Below, piece by piece: positions 47,201 through 59,010 of a stretch of 64,000 bases of DNA (the first letter of the stretch is position 1; every line of letters starts with the position of its first letter). Source of the DNA: Cryptomeria japonica (taxonomy: Eukaryota > Streptophyta > Pinopsida > Cupressales > Cupressaceae). The notes beneath the pieces were generated by a model. That model was given only the letters and a program-made list of their open reading frames with translations. It made no database searches and had not been told where the DNA came from. Where the stretch lies: contig NC_081415.1 in assembly GCF_030272615.1 (NCBI RefSeq), forward strand, positions 192,915,695 to 192,979,694, read 5' to 3'. The position numbers were made by a program, and so were the translations under genes.

Positions 47201-48190
47201 AAATTATAAAAGTTAATACAAATTATTTTGTCAAATTATAAATAAATCATTTGAAACATTTTAAGATGTACAAGATTGTATAATTATGAAACTTACTAGT
47301 TTCTCTACAAAGTCTACAAGCATAACTTTGAAGAAAGACCCATGTTGATTAAAGCCATTCTCACTATATTTCTCACTGCATTCTCTGCATGGTTGAAGAT
47401 GATGGTAGATATTGTCATTTTTGAATGGCAATACATTCACTTGACATAGTATGTGAAAGTTTACAAAATTTAATCACAATGACAAAGTGAGGGACTTAGT
47501 GTTTACACACAAAATTTAATCTCATTAATGGACACAGAGCATACGATGTTGTGTTTGGCTGTAATTTTTTGTAGTTCTTGAAAATAAAAGTTAAAAAGTA
47601 GCTAAATATTGAGAACCCCAAAGAATATGTACCATCACCAAGAGTAAACTAGTCAACGATGAATGATCTAGCATGAACCTGTATTTTTAAGAATTGTTAG
47701 TCTACACATAAAATGCATGCATGAGCATAAAGGCTTTATGATAATCACTTAAATTTAAATGCATGATATTAAATGAAAAGGTGGGATTATATATCATAAA
47801 AATACATCCCTTTGAATTATATCGAGTGAACCCACTATGCTAACACAAAAATCATAATGTGATAGTGTTGTATATCATCAAAAAGACCTGCATGAGCATA
47901 AAGGTTTTGTGATAATTATATCATAAAAAAATATCAAATAGTGTTGTCTATTATTAAAAATTATAATTCTCATCAAATGCATGACAATAAGTTGTGTTAC
48001 AAAATATGTCCCTTCAAATTATATGGAGTGTACCCGCTATGTACATGCAAAAACCATGTTGCAAAATAAAACATTCATCAATAGACCCACATTTTGAACA
48101 CATCCTTAATATACACGTATAAAACTTGAACATTAAGGTTTTATGATCATTGTTTGAAATTAAATGCATTATTAAAAAAATAAGACACCA
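47201..48190. other. AT-rich DNA, no gene recognised
   Basis: Contains a loose duplication of TGCATGAGCATAAAGGYTTT (47720 and 47890) and of AAATTATATSGAGTG-type words (47815 and 48015). No supported gene. Confidence 0.4.
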
Positions 48191-48201
48191 TTAAAGACCT
48201 A

Positions 48202-50559
48202 CTACTCAAGTGTGCCTGAAGGGTCATCTCTTTGCTCAAGAGTATCCATTATTACTTCATGATCAACAGTAGTCACTGTCCATAGCTCTTTGGTCTTCAG
48301 TTTTTCTTGATGCTGCAACAACTTGACATTTGGGTGAATACATGAGAATGGTTTTGTGTCTCTCATAGTCTTCAAATGTAGGTATGCCATTCTTTCTAAT
48401 CATGTATGTTCGCAACCAAGTTCCCACAACAATAACTGAACCTGTAGGATATGTGAACCCATCATCATCTATCACTAGTTGTGTTAGCTACTATTTTACC
48501 TATACACATCATGCCAACCAATACTTTGATCTCTCTTCATTCCCTTGTAGTGCAACAATTGTAAAAATATGTCTTGGATGTACAAGATCGGATAGGTGGT
48601 CATACTCAAGTGACATTTCCATGTCATTGTTTGACAAGGATATTGTTTGAGATAAAGGATATAGATATTCTGGAACCCACGTATCAACCCACTCACTTGA
48701 CTCACACTGATCCCAATCGCATTGAACACAACTTTGACAAAAACAAGCCAACACTCGTGTCCAAATGGTCCATTTACTTGCATCTGAGGTGAGAAATGAT
48801 GCATCTTTGAAGAATTTTTAATTGTTTGACAGTACAATTTGTCTCCCACTGTGCCCTCCTCAACCAACCAAAAGAATCCGGTCACTGTTGAATTAAGAGT
48901 ACCTCCATGTGACAATTCTGAACTACACAAATCAACAATAGAATGTGCATCAGAGAAATTTGCACCTAAAATCCTCAATTGCTCCTTAAATAGAGCTCTC
49001 TTCAAACATGCACCTTCTCCATCATGCTCCCCCTTCCCATGCCCTACCTCAAAAAAATACCAAATATGAGGTATACGCCTCTCTACATGCATTCTACTCA
49101 ACCAATAAAACATACATGCATTCTTGAATTGACCAATATAGTTATCTAACCATATGAGATGTCGATCAATTGCAATATCTTTATCATGAAAGTAACTCAA
49201 AAAAATTCTCGAAAGAATGTGGCACATACTCGAAGGAGGGTGATCTATCACCACTCATATAAAAATGATACTCCCTGATTATCTTCCTGTTCTCTTCTAT
49301 ACTATCAGGATCATGTCTATATGTAATGTGAACAAAAATACCAATCTGGATTGAATTGTAGTACTGAGACTATACCTCATTTGTGGTTGCAATGTATACT
49401 TCTCTACAAAATCAACCACTGATATAATAGTGCCAATAGGGAAAGAGTTCTTACACATCCTGAACTGTAGATCCAACCACTGAGACCTATGGGTGTGCCT
49501 TGCATACTTGTAGAAAATATTTTCCTTCAAATCCAATATAAAATCAGCAACACTCACTTCTCTTGAGACTAATTCGCATCTAGAACTTTCACCTCCACTC
49601 TTCAAAGTATATTTCACTGTCTCATATATTTTTTTCTCAACATAATTCTTTCCAAACTCATGTTCGCCACCCTCATGAAAACATGAATCAAACTTTGACA
49701 ACCCACCACATTGTGAGAATTTCTGATTCAAACAATCATTTCTATAGAAATAGTAGCCATAATCTCTAGGGCATAAAAATCGATCTTGCAAGTCTCTTGA
49801 TGATCTCAAAAATAACATTGCACCACACTCCTGCAACATCTCATTAGTATGTATCGTAGAATAAATATGACATTAAAGTTCATGGTACATTGAAAAATCC
49901 ACATGGTACTTGCAACAACAAGTATTACGAATCTTAAGAGGTACACAATAAAATGGCTTCAAAGATTCAAAGGCCCTTTGTGATATTTGCAAAGTTGGAT
50001 GTACTTCACAAAAAATTTTGTACAAGATTATTTGGCTTGATTCCAAGAAATGTTTGGTATGCGGTGCACTGTCTTGGTTGCTGATTCTTAATTTTAAAAC
50101 ATCCTTTACATTGGGTGATACTCTAGAATTAGAGTGCCAAAAGTGTTGAATTTCCTCCTTCACATTATCAGGCAACTTTCTATCAACACGTGGAAGCCTC
50201 CCACCAAAATCCCATGTATTATGTTGAAGTGGATTGTCAAGTCTTTGTCTTCGTGCAAGTTCTCTATCCAAAGTTTTATGGTTTATGTTTAAATCAATAC
50301 AAGTTTGTCTCATTTGATGAGACTTCCTCAATTGATGGCTTACTAAGGAGGTTGTAATTACTCTTCGAGTGACTCTCTTATCTCTTTCCTTAGTATTCTT
50401 TCCAATAAAATTGAGAGCATTAAATAGATTTTTGACAATATTATAATTTCTCTCCATCTTCCTATTCATACGAATCTTCAATTTGTTTAGCAATGGTCTC
50501 ATCTTTATCATCTTTAGCAATTGAAATAAAAGTTGGCCTTGTTGATCTCTTGCCTTCAA
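48202..50559 (-). pseudogene. Transposase-like protein of an unclassified DNA transposon (broken)
   Basis: Readable minus pieces are 50559-49873, 49839-49297, a short shifted piece 49335-49205, 49254-48496 and about 48475-48202. Motifs in order: HNTWDFGGRLPRVDR, the Cys/His cluster NTCCCKYHVDFSMYHEL, CGAMLFLRSS, EYHFYMSGDRSPS, then HLIWLDNYIGQFKNACMFYW, HIWYFFEVGHGKGEHDGEG and RALFKEQ. The D in LDN and acidic residues in GHGKGEHDGEG resemble the catalytic part of a family of large transposase-like proteins in plants and animals, known to me by these motifs but not by an agreed name. A C-terminal region with YPTGSVIVVGTWLR follows. At least two frameshifts or unspliced introns break it. TTGCAG before 49820 could be a splice acceptor. 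Confidence 0.6.
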
Positions 50560-50599
50560 GATTCACAATAATGTTCTCATAAATTTCAAGTAACCATTT

Positions 50600-52125
50600 T
50601 TATCAAATACCAACTAATCAACCTTATCAATTTGATCTAACAACCTCTTAATCAAATTTTCTTCAATCATTAATCACAACTATCAATAATTTATCCTCTT
50701 AAGCAGTCATACCAATTTGATCAAATACCAACTAATCAACCTTATCAATCTGATCAAATACTTTCTCTAACCATTTCATATTAGTACCGGTAATCTTTGA
50801 TAAACTTTAAATAAAATATCATAACCGGTGTCTCAGAAATAATGCATGAAAACATAGAAAATATGAAAATACATTCCACACATGAACACCAATATTTTGA
50901 CGTGGAAACCCAAATGGGAAAACCACGGTGGGAGTTATTACCCACAATAATTTTTACTCCTTTGAAGTACACCTGTTAGGATCTTAGCCCGGTTAGGAGC
51001 TTACAATACACCTGGTTAAATGTAGACCCTGTTAGGAGTCACTCAGTTAAGGGATTTGCCTATCACTCCAGCTAGGAGCTTAATGATTTGTTAGGATCAA
51101 CCTTGTGAGAGGATTTCAACACCCTTTTTGAGAGCTGCCCTATTAGAGGACTTAAGCAATAAAGGCCTATTAGGACCTACCCGGTTAAGGGATTTATGTT
51201 GTTGTAACTATTGGAGAACAACAATGAAAAGTGATATGTTACTTTGCACTTTCAGCTTGCTAAATCAGATCCAGTTATGCTTCACAGTATGCAACACTCA
51301 GGAAGATCTCTATCTTCTCTGGGATGACTTAACTCATTCTCTTAATACCACCGACACATAAAACATTAGTTGTGTCATCCTAAATAGACATCACAACTAA
51401 GTTGGCCAATAAAACCTAATTACATCTTGAATTTACAATACAAATCATATTATATCATTATCCAGATCATTACAACAATTTACAATGCAATATCAACCAT
51501 TGGTTGATCACAAAAATCCTATATGTAGAAAAGTTTAACTCTTACAACATTCTACGAAGCACTTTGCACATTCCCAATAAATTCCTCCATCTTTCATGCC
51601 AAAACATAATTCAAATTATTCACATGGATTGTGTCGTGTTACCTCCTTCTTGTAGATTTGCCATTGATCATTGTCATAACAAAAATCATTACCGGTTGAG
51701 TGATTTCATCACTAGTCCTAAAACCCTAGCACAACTTCATCATAAATTCAAAATATGCCTTCCGATAATCATCATAGGATGCGGTTCTAGTCACATACAC
51801 AAATCCATCATAAAAGATTATGTTTCGAACCACAAGTCTAAAACCATCACCGATTTCCTAATTCCATCAGAACTTCTCTACTTTGCTGATTGAAGTCTCC
51901 ATTCTTCGTCCTGCTGGTAAACCCTGTCACATTTACAAACTCTAACTCCGGTAGACCAAATCACTTATCCAAGTAGTCAGACATCAAAGACCATCTGTAA
52001 ACATCATCAAACATCAATTGACACTAGTTGCCATCAATGAAAACACACGTAACCGATCATATCTTCTTTCCTCTATTAGTACAATCATCAACTCATCTGC
52101 ATCAGTTATGCCAATCATGCAAACA
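50600..52125 (-). repeat. LTR-like dispersed repeat, probably inserted in the transposon locus
   Basis: The block GTGGAAACCCAAATGGGAAA followed by ACCACGGTGGG (50901-50931) parallels the ACCCAAGATGGGAAAACTC block in the solo LTR at 23260. Many CCGGT and GTTAGGA words recur (50975-51190). Read on minus the right end would be TGTTTGCATGATTGGC at 52125, followed by sequence with CATTGATGGCAACTAGTGTC like other LTR starts here. The left end and target duplication could not be fixed. A 36-bp word ending ATCAACCTTATCAAT is repeated at 50606 and 50722. Confidence 0.45.
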
Positions 52126-52126
52126 A

Positions 52127-52830
52127 TGGTATCCCATGACCCCTTATGATACCATATGACCCCTCACAACATTATATGGTGTAATAAGGGGTCATATGAC
52201 CCATAACAACATCCTATAGTGTTGTAAAGGGCCATATTGTGTCCTAAGGGGTCATATGGTGTCTTAAGGGGTCATATGACACAATATGACCCCTTAGGAC
52301 ACAATATGACCCATAATGACACAATTTAGTATCGTAAGGGGTCATATGGTATCCTAAGGGGTCATAGGACATAATATGACCCCTTAGGACACAAAAGGAC
52401 CCATAACAACCCAATATGGTGTCATAGAGGTCATATATTGTCTTTAGGGGTCATATGGTATCCCATGACCCCTTAAGACACCATATGACCCCTAATGACA
52501 CTAAATGGTGTCATAAGGGGTCATATGACCCATAACGACACCCTATAATGTCGTAAAGGGTCATATTGTGTCTCAAGGGGTCATATGGTGTCTTAAGGGG
52601 TCATATGACACAATATGATGGCTTAGGACACACTATGACCTATATCGACACGATTTGGTGTCGTAAGGGGTCATATGGTGTCCTAATGGGTCGTAGTGTG
52701 CCATAAGGTGGCAAGATGAACCATTATTACAATATAAAAAGAAGTACCAAAATTTCTTACAAAGATTTGACACCTAAGGGGTCATATGGTGTCCTAAGGG
52801 GTCATAAGACACAATATGAACCCTTCCCCC
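52127..52830. repeat. Palindrome-rich tandem array with 329-bp higher-order unit
   Basis: Built from the words AAGGGGTCATATG and CATATGACCCCTTA with ACACAATATGACC linkers in both orientations. A higher-order unit starting TGGTATCCCATGACCCCTTA recurs at 52127 and 52456. About 20 copies of GGTCATATG or its complement are present, and CATATG is itself a palindrome, so the array can form many hairpins. Non-coding. Confidence 0.85.
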
Positions 52831-52874
52831 TCCCTCTCTCTCACCCCCTCCTCCCCTCTCCCTCCCTCTCCCCT

Positions 52875-52880
<6 letters not shown>

Positions 52881-52910
<30 letters not shown>
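52881..52910. repeat. (TC)15 microsatellite
   Basis: Pure TC repeat of 30 bp inside a CCCTCTC-rich tract (52820-52945). Confidence 0.95.
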
Positions 52911-52912
<2 letters not shown>

Positions 52913-53475
52913 GTAATCTCTATCTCCCCCACCCCCTCTCCCTCTCCCTAATATCATATACTAATATATTTATAAATTAATATATTGTATATTAATATAT
53001 TAATAAACAATAGATTAATTATGTGCAAATTTAGTTATTGAATTTACTTATTAAAATCGGATATTTGATTTTTGTTGTACAAATTTTAAATTTTAAATTT
53101 TGGCTCGGGTTTGCTTTGGGATTTGGCTTGGAAGTGACAAGCCTAGAAAGCCAATTGAAAAAACATGTTTTTCAATATTCCTTGATTTTCCAGACTTTAC
53201 ACTGGTGGCTGACGACGTTTTTTATAGCCAAAATTGATAAAATGAAAAAGGTTTTTTAAGGACATTCTCATCTTTCCAACAGTATAAGGCTTGTCTTATT
53301 TTGACTTTAATAAATAATTATTATTTATTTTCTAATTGAATTCAAACAAAAGTCCTGATTGATAAACTGATTGAAAAACACTCATAACTTTCAAACGGTA
53401 TAACATTTTTTGAATCTGAAACATGCGTCACATCCTATGTTTCATCTACTATAGGGAAGAATTAAAAAAAATTAT

Positions 53476-53635
53476 TGATTGAAAAATAGGTTTTAAGGAC
53501 CCGAAACCATTACATCATAGAAAGAAAGATAGCAGGAAAAGGAATTAAAGTCCGCATACAAAATGACTGGCCAAAAGACCAACGAACAGAAAGAACAACA
53601 AACCAACAAAACACAGCAAAGAGACCAAGGAGACA
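53476..53635 (-). other. LINE B 3' tail
   Basis: On minus: a TTGGT/TTTG-rich stretch, then GTAATGGTTTCGGGTCCTTA, AAACCTATTTTTCAATCA and the end. It is the counterpart of LINE A 14180-14220. Confidence 0.75.
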
Positions 53636-55361
53636 CTACATAGCAATTTTCTTTAGTAGATGCTTTGCCTTTATCACTAGCTCATCATAGGTCGCCCCGA
53701 CTGCTTTCAGCTCCTCCAGATCCTTATTCACTTTCTTTTCCTTCCTCTTGCCTCTGGTGCGGGTTCTGGGACCTTGAGCTTCCCCTGTTCCTTTAGCGTC
53801 CAAGTCAATTTCCTGGATTTCCTTGTCATCATCAAGCTTGCTGATGAGGGTATGGGTATTATTGGCCGAGATTTTCAGAATGCTAAGGCTCTGCTCCACA
53901 ATATTCTTAAGGCACTCCTTAATTTTTTCCACTTTGATGACTGTGTCCGAGAGTCTTTTTTCACTAGTTTCCGCCAGGGTTTTTCTGTCCAGCATCTCCT
54001 TTTCAATCTTCTCAAACTTGGGATTAAAAGAATCTTTGATGTCTTTCGCTTTAGCAATAGTGTTTTTCAGATCCTTGATATAATCGGCCATTGTATTCCC
54101 CTCTCCAATGTTAATGGTCTCTAGAATCAGGACTCTGTTGAAAAGTTTTTTATACTCATATGCAGCTTTCTTATACCCATCAATAAGCCATTCAATAGTT
54201 TTCATAAAACCATTCAAGGCCTCGGGAGGAGGGCCAGAAGAGGGAGTCACTTTTCCAGGGGTTACCTATTCATTTTTAGGAATATGGAGGGTGGAAATAG
54301 TGTCGGTGGCCTTGAGAGTCTCCTCCATTGTCTCCATGTTCAGGCTATGCTCGACTTCTAGGGTCCTAGTTTTCTTGTCATCTTCCAGTTCCTTACCAGT
54401 CTCCTCCGGTTCCTTGCCAGTCTCCTCTGTTTTCTTATGCTTTTTCCGGGTCTGGGCTTGGTTTTTTACTTTTCTTCTTCAGCAACCCCTTAGGGTTCTT
54501 CTTCTCCTCAGAAAAATCAGAGTACTCTTCTTCCAAAGAGATACTGATCAAGGGTTTGCTTTGAAGTTTTTTGCTCTTAGAAGAAGAGGGTCTTGATTTC
54601 CTCTTCTTACTACTCTCATACTCTGAATCATCAGAGCTATCCTCATTATCAGTCGAGGAATCACTGTCTGATTCCTCCTCCTCCGAAAAATCAGAATTAG
54701 ATATATCTTCCTTAGAGTCCATAGAGAGCTGCATTCGGTTGATTTGATGGGCCTTTAAATGGTCATAAATGAGGACCATAAGACCTTGGTGCATTGCGGT
54801 ATCACCCTGAGGATTTTCTTTGTAGGCATTTAGGGAGGCATTCATTGAGTAGAGCAAGAAGTAAGGAAAATTCACCGTATCATTATGCCTAAAATGGTTT
54901 AACAGAACAAAATGATACCCATAGACTTTCGTAAACCTACCATCTAGAGTTATATATCGCATTAAAACAAAGAGAATTTCCCGCCAGGGTTTTGCAAAAG
55001 CCCTAGGTGGGTAATAGGTTTTGCTCAGCTTTACCAGTCTTTTTTTCTCTTTCTCTGTAACCGGGTACCTTTCAATGGCTTCCTTGCTGACCTTCCTATC
55101 TCTATAGAAGTTGCAGCCCTCCCTATTGAGACCCGTAGCTTTAGCTATTAAATCTTCATCAATTTCCACCATTTGGTCACCCATTTTTAGCATGCCCTTC
55201 TTCCAATTTTTGCAGAAGAGGCTAGTTACCATTCCATCACGGCTGTGGAGTCTCTCTATGAAGCTCGAAAGACCACCCTTCTGCAAAATTTCCCACACCT
55301 CTTCTTTCTATTTCCACTCCTTGCAATTACTTGGCTCATATCGTCTCCTATTTCCACCCAT
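53636..55361 (-). pseudogene. LINE B ORF3: unknown protein, homologous to ORF3 of LINE A
   Basis: The start is ATG 55361 (MGGNRRRYEPSNCKEWK), then one TAG, then a 287-residue open frame to 54435. A frameshift and another TAG follow before the last piece, 54250-53636. N-terminal domain: VWEILQKGGLSSFIERL, LIAKATGLNREGCNFYRD, VSKEAIERYPVTEKEKKRLV, WREILFVLMRYITLDG, FTKVYGYHFVLLNHFRHND, LMVLIYDHLK. The middle is Ser/Asp/Glu-rich and then basic (54720-54440: SDFSEEEESDSDSS, SSKKRKSRPSSS). The C-terminal piece is helical and coiled-coil-like (FEKIEKEMLDRKTLAE, SDTVIKVEKIKECLKNI) and ends DELVIKAKHLLKKIAM. It is better preserved than the LINE A copy. No known domain is recognised; acidic and basic tracts suggest binding to nucleic acid or chromatin, as inference only. 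Confidence 0.8.
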
Positions 55362-55575
55362 GGTGTCATTTCTCACAGCCAAATTTTGAAATTTACAGAA
55401 CTGATAAAACAAAGTGCTTTTCAGAGCTAAAACAAATACCCAAAAAGCATGTGTGACCTTAAAGATCTGATAGATTATAAAACAAGTTTTGCTGGCTTTG
55501 ATGTTATAATGAGTGATTTTCTCATTATAGAAGTAACTTGAGGTGCTTACATCAGTACTTTTCATAATTACCCTG

Positions 55576-57490
55576 TCAATCAAGAGTCTTTGGGGTACTT
55601 CGATATCTTTCATCAATTATGATTTGTCTGACATCTTCAAGGAGACCGCACTCACCCATCCACATGGTAATAGTCTCATTCTTAACAACCACATTTGCAG
55701 CCCAATTAGCAGAATAGTTGGCCTCCCGATAGATATGGGATATATGGCATTTTTTAAAGGTTCTAATGATGTCAATAGCAGAAATAATTATATTGTGAAT
55801 CGACCATGAGGGCTTTGAAGTCCCATTGAGGCACTTAATTATATTATTGGAGTCCCCTTCTATCCAAAGATAGGGGCAGTTCCATTTTTTGGATAGGATA
55901 ATGCCTTGAAGGGCTGCCATGGCTTCCGCTTTATGATTGGTTTGAGTACCAATAGGGACAACAATCATACCTTTGCAAATGCCTCTGTAATCTCTGAGAA
56001 TAGCTCCACAGCCTGAAGGACCTGGATTTCCTTTGGCTGCACCATCGAAATTGATTTTGAGCCAGCCTTGGGGAGGGGTTTGCCATTTAGCTTCAAGCCT
56101 TTTATTGTAGCTGAGATTAGGACCATCAGTGATCTTCATATTCCACGCTCTTAAGATATTTGACTCCAGGGAGTTATTTGAGTAACAAGAAACCTCCATG
56201 ACTCCCATATTTTCCTAGATAGCCCTTTGAATTTTCTGAAAAACAGTGTCTTGTTTTAGGGACACATCCCTGAATATTCGATTGTTTCTTTCTTTCCAAA
56301 GACCCCACAAAATGTGAGGAAGAGAGAGCTGCCACATACATCTCAGAAAAGAGTTAGTCCATTGAATTTGCCAAGAGGAGAACAAATCTCTAATGTTACT
56401 GTGAAACACCCAAGATAAACTAAAGCTCTTGAGGAAACTTTCCCAAACAGAGGTTGAGAAGGAACAGTGGAGGGCAAGATGGTCCACTGACTCTTCCTCT
56501 TGAAAGCACAACACACACCTATTTGGAAGGGAAAAACCTCTACATTTTAGGTTGTCAACAGTAAGGATCTTATTTTGGAGGATAGTCCAAAAGAAAAAAT
56601 TGATTTTAGGAGTGAGACCTTTTAACCAAGCTTTAGACTAGAAAGGATTTATAGGAGGGGGGGGATAGGATACAATACATCGAAGACATAGTTAAAATGC
56701 CTTTGGGATCATGCTTCCAAATCAGGGAGTCCTCTTCCTTATTCAACCAAATAGCAGACAATTGGGTTTTGAGCTTAGAGAGGCTAGGGTGAATACTATC
56801 AATGTTCTGCCAATTGTTCCCATCCCAATAATCTACCACTAAGGAACCAAAAGAGCCAATATAGGAAGGGGCATGGGAGGCCCACTCATGGGAATCCAAA
56901 AGGGGTTTATCAAAAAGCTAGAGATCCTCCCAGAATCTAACTTTTCTGCCATTTCCAAGTTTCCATATCACTCCTTTAGCAATCACATCTTTACATTTAG
57001 AAACATGGTTCCAAATATGGGATCCATTTATGCTGAAATCCAAATTAAGAAAACAAGAGAGAGAAGAAGATAGAAGAGAATACTTACTTCTCCAAATTTT
57101 GCACCATTCAGAATCAGAATGAAACCATCTCTAGGCTTGTTTGGACAAGAGAGCTTCATTTAAAGTGCGAATCCTCCTGAGCCCCAGACCACCTTTGATT
57201 TTCGGCCTACAAACCTGATCCCATGCCACCAAGGACATTCTTTGCTTTTCCTCAACCCCAAACCATAGGAATCTTCTTTGAATTTTCTCAATAGCTTCAG
57301 CATACTTGACTGGAATTCTGAATAGGCTAAGAGCATAAATAGGGATACTTTGAAGAGTAGCCTTAAGGAGAAGGAGCTTACCAGCTTGACTTAAAAGGGC
57401 CCCTTTCCAACCTGCAAGTTTTTTGACCAAGTTAAGGTGGTCAGACATAGGAGTTTCTGAATTAATGAAAAGCAGTAGTAAAAAAATCAT
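55576..57490 (-). pseudogene. LINE B ORF2 C-terminal part: RT tail, zinc-binding region, RNase H
   Basis: It begins within the reverse transcriptase tail ([20 protein letters not shown], then RRFLWFGVEEKQRMSLVAWD and GGLGLRRIRTLNEALLSKQ). It goes on to a zf-RVT-type region (CVLCFQEEESVDHLALHC near 56510) and an RNase H domain (56110-55690). RNase H keeps D (NFDGAAKGNPG), E (HKAEAMAAL) and D (IEGDSNN), but the fourth catalytic position is Asn (SANWAAN) where Asp is usual. That is a G-to-A change on the coding strand. There is one frameshift near 56620 and a few TAG stops. The RNase H stop at 55576 is about 215 bp before the ORF3 start. Confidence 0.85.
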
Positions 57491-57512
57491 ATTTATTTTA
57501 TAAAAAAATTAT

Positions 57513-58199
57513 AAACAAATATATGTCACATCCATATATGAGTCTAATACTTATATTATAAATATTATAAAAAATATTATGATTTGATTGTGATTAGGGT
57601 GGTCAAACATACTCCTACTTATCTTTTTCCTGAAATTTTAGTACCACTGCATTGAAATTTGAAATTTTCATCAAATAGGATTTTTTTTTTCCAAAAAATG
57701 ACTAGTAGCTTAGAAACTTCAATCAGTTTTCTATAGATTCTCTTCTTACATATTTTAAATATAATGTTCATAACTTATTTTCATGTCAAGTTGCATAACT
57801 CTGATTTTCTGAAATTTCATTGCCACTTAAGGGCCTGTTTTGGCACACCATGATCCTGCACATACCCACCTCCTATCTATTTATATTTCTCAAGGTTTTG
57901 TTAAAGGTATTTCTTTATCCAATTATTCTAACTTATCTTGTGAATGGCCACTTTGCTAATAATTCCTTTCTCACTCTTTTGAAAATGTAAAATAACATAA
58001 AAACAAGTTTGTGTTGATGTTTTGATTTTTTTCGTTGTTGCAAGGATTCAAGTTGTTTCATTTAATGGCTAAAGAATTAATGTTACTAATAATCCTTCCT
58101 TTCAGGTCTTCTTGGCTTAATTATTTTTTATATAATTATATTTATCATGATGATATTTTTATGTTTTTTGACATCCCTTTTATCTTTTTAGGCATCTTC
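57513..58199. other. AT-rich DNA, no gene recognised
   Basis: No supported feature. The last part may be the diverged beginning of the repeat at 58200. Confidence 0.35.
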
Positions 58200-59010
58200 A
58201 ACATTTTAATGGAAAGCTATTCTCACTAGAACTATTTTTTTATCTTGTAAGGCCACCAAATCTTTATCTCTGCCTAAAATGTTCTATATTTTCTTCAAGA
58301 CTTTTTGGCCACTCATGTCTACTACTCTTCTTACTAGGTTCCCTCAACACTTCTTATTTGGAGTTCAAAAATGTTCTTCACTATTTTCTTTGGTCTTCTC
58401 TATATAATCATTAAGGTCCCCAATCGGTGGGTTGAGAGTTTTACCTTTCTCGTGAATCAAAAGATTTGAGATTATGATCGATTAAGCACCAAAGTTTGGA
58501 CCTCTAGATTAATTAAATTATTTTTTTCTCTTAAGAGTAATGAAGATTACAAAAAAATAGCGCAAAATTTTATTTATTTTTATCGTTCAATTAGGTGACT
58601 AGCTTGGAAAGGGATTTGGAATTCATATCCTTCTTATAATGAAATATGTTATTCAAATCTAATGGAGCTTCGTGATAAAAAATATTGAGAAAGACGGGGA
58701 AATATATGAAGCCATGACTTCTCTATAATGGTTTAAATGTTTTTATTGGCTTGTCCATGAACTAGTAAAAAATTGGTGGTTTCCTATTTTTGGTGTCATA
58801 ATTGTCCTCTTTCAAATATTTATTATGTTTTAGCTTTGATAATTTTTAAAGAGGGGATCAAAACACCCTAGACATCTTCTCTATAACTATTGGGAAGCTA
58901 GTAAAAATTGAATAATCTTGTTAACATATGGTCTTATTAGGGGATTAACCTTGCATCCCTCACAAATTATTTCATATATTTGATGAAAGGTAGAGATTCT
59001 ATTTAGCATA
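58200..59010. repeat. Dispersed repeat of unknown type, copy 2 (partner at 20420)
   Basis: Collinear with 20420-21200, ending near TTTAGCATATGGAAA in both copies (21170 and 58997). It lies directly before LINE C, but the other copy has no LINE behind it, so it is not simply that LINE's 5' end. Confidence 0.55.

Larger units (their letters stand above)
53476..57501 (-). mobile_element. LINE B: 5'-truncated L1-type retrotransposon carrying ORF3
   Basis: Read on minus, homology to LINE ORF2 begins near 57485, inside the reverse transcriptase C-terminal region. It continues through a zinc-binding region, RNase H, ORF3 and a 3' tail. The end ACCTATTTTTCAATCA (53476) stops at the same place as LINE A's ACCTGTTTTTCCCATA. 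The candidate target duplication AAAAAAATTAT (53465-53475 and 57502-57512) is of low complexity but correctly placed. 5' truncation is normal for LINE insertion. Confidence 0.85.

Noticed and set aside
52716-52916. 66-residue plus frame ending in a Leu-Ser repeat
   Set aside because: The end is a translation of the TC microsatellite.
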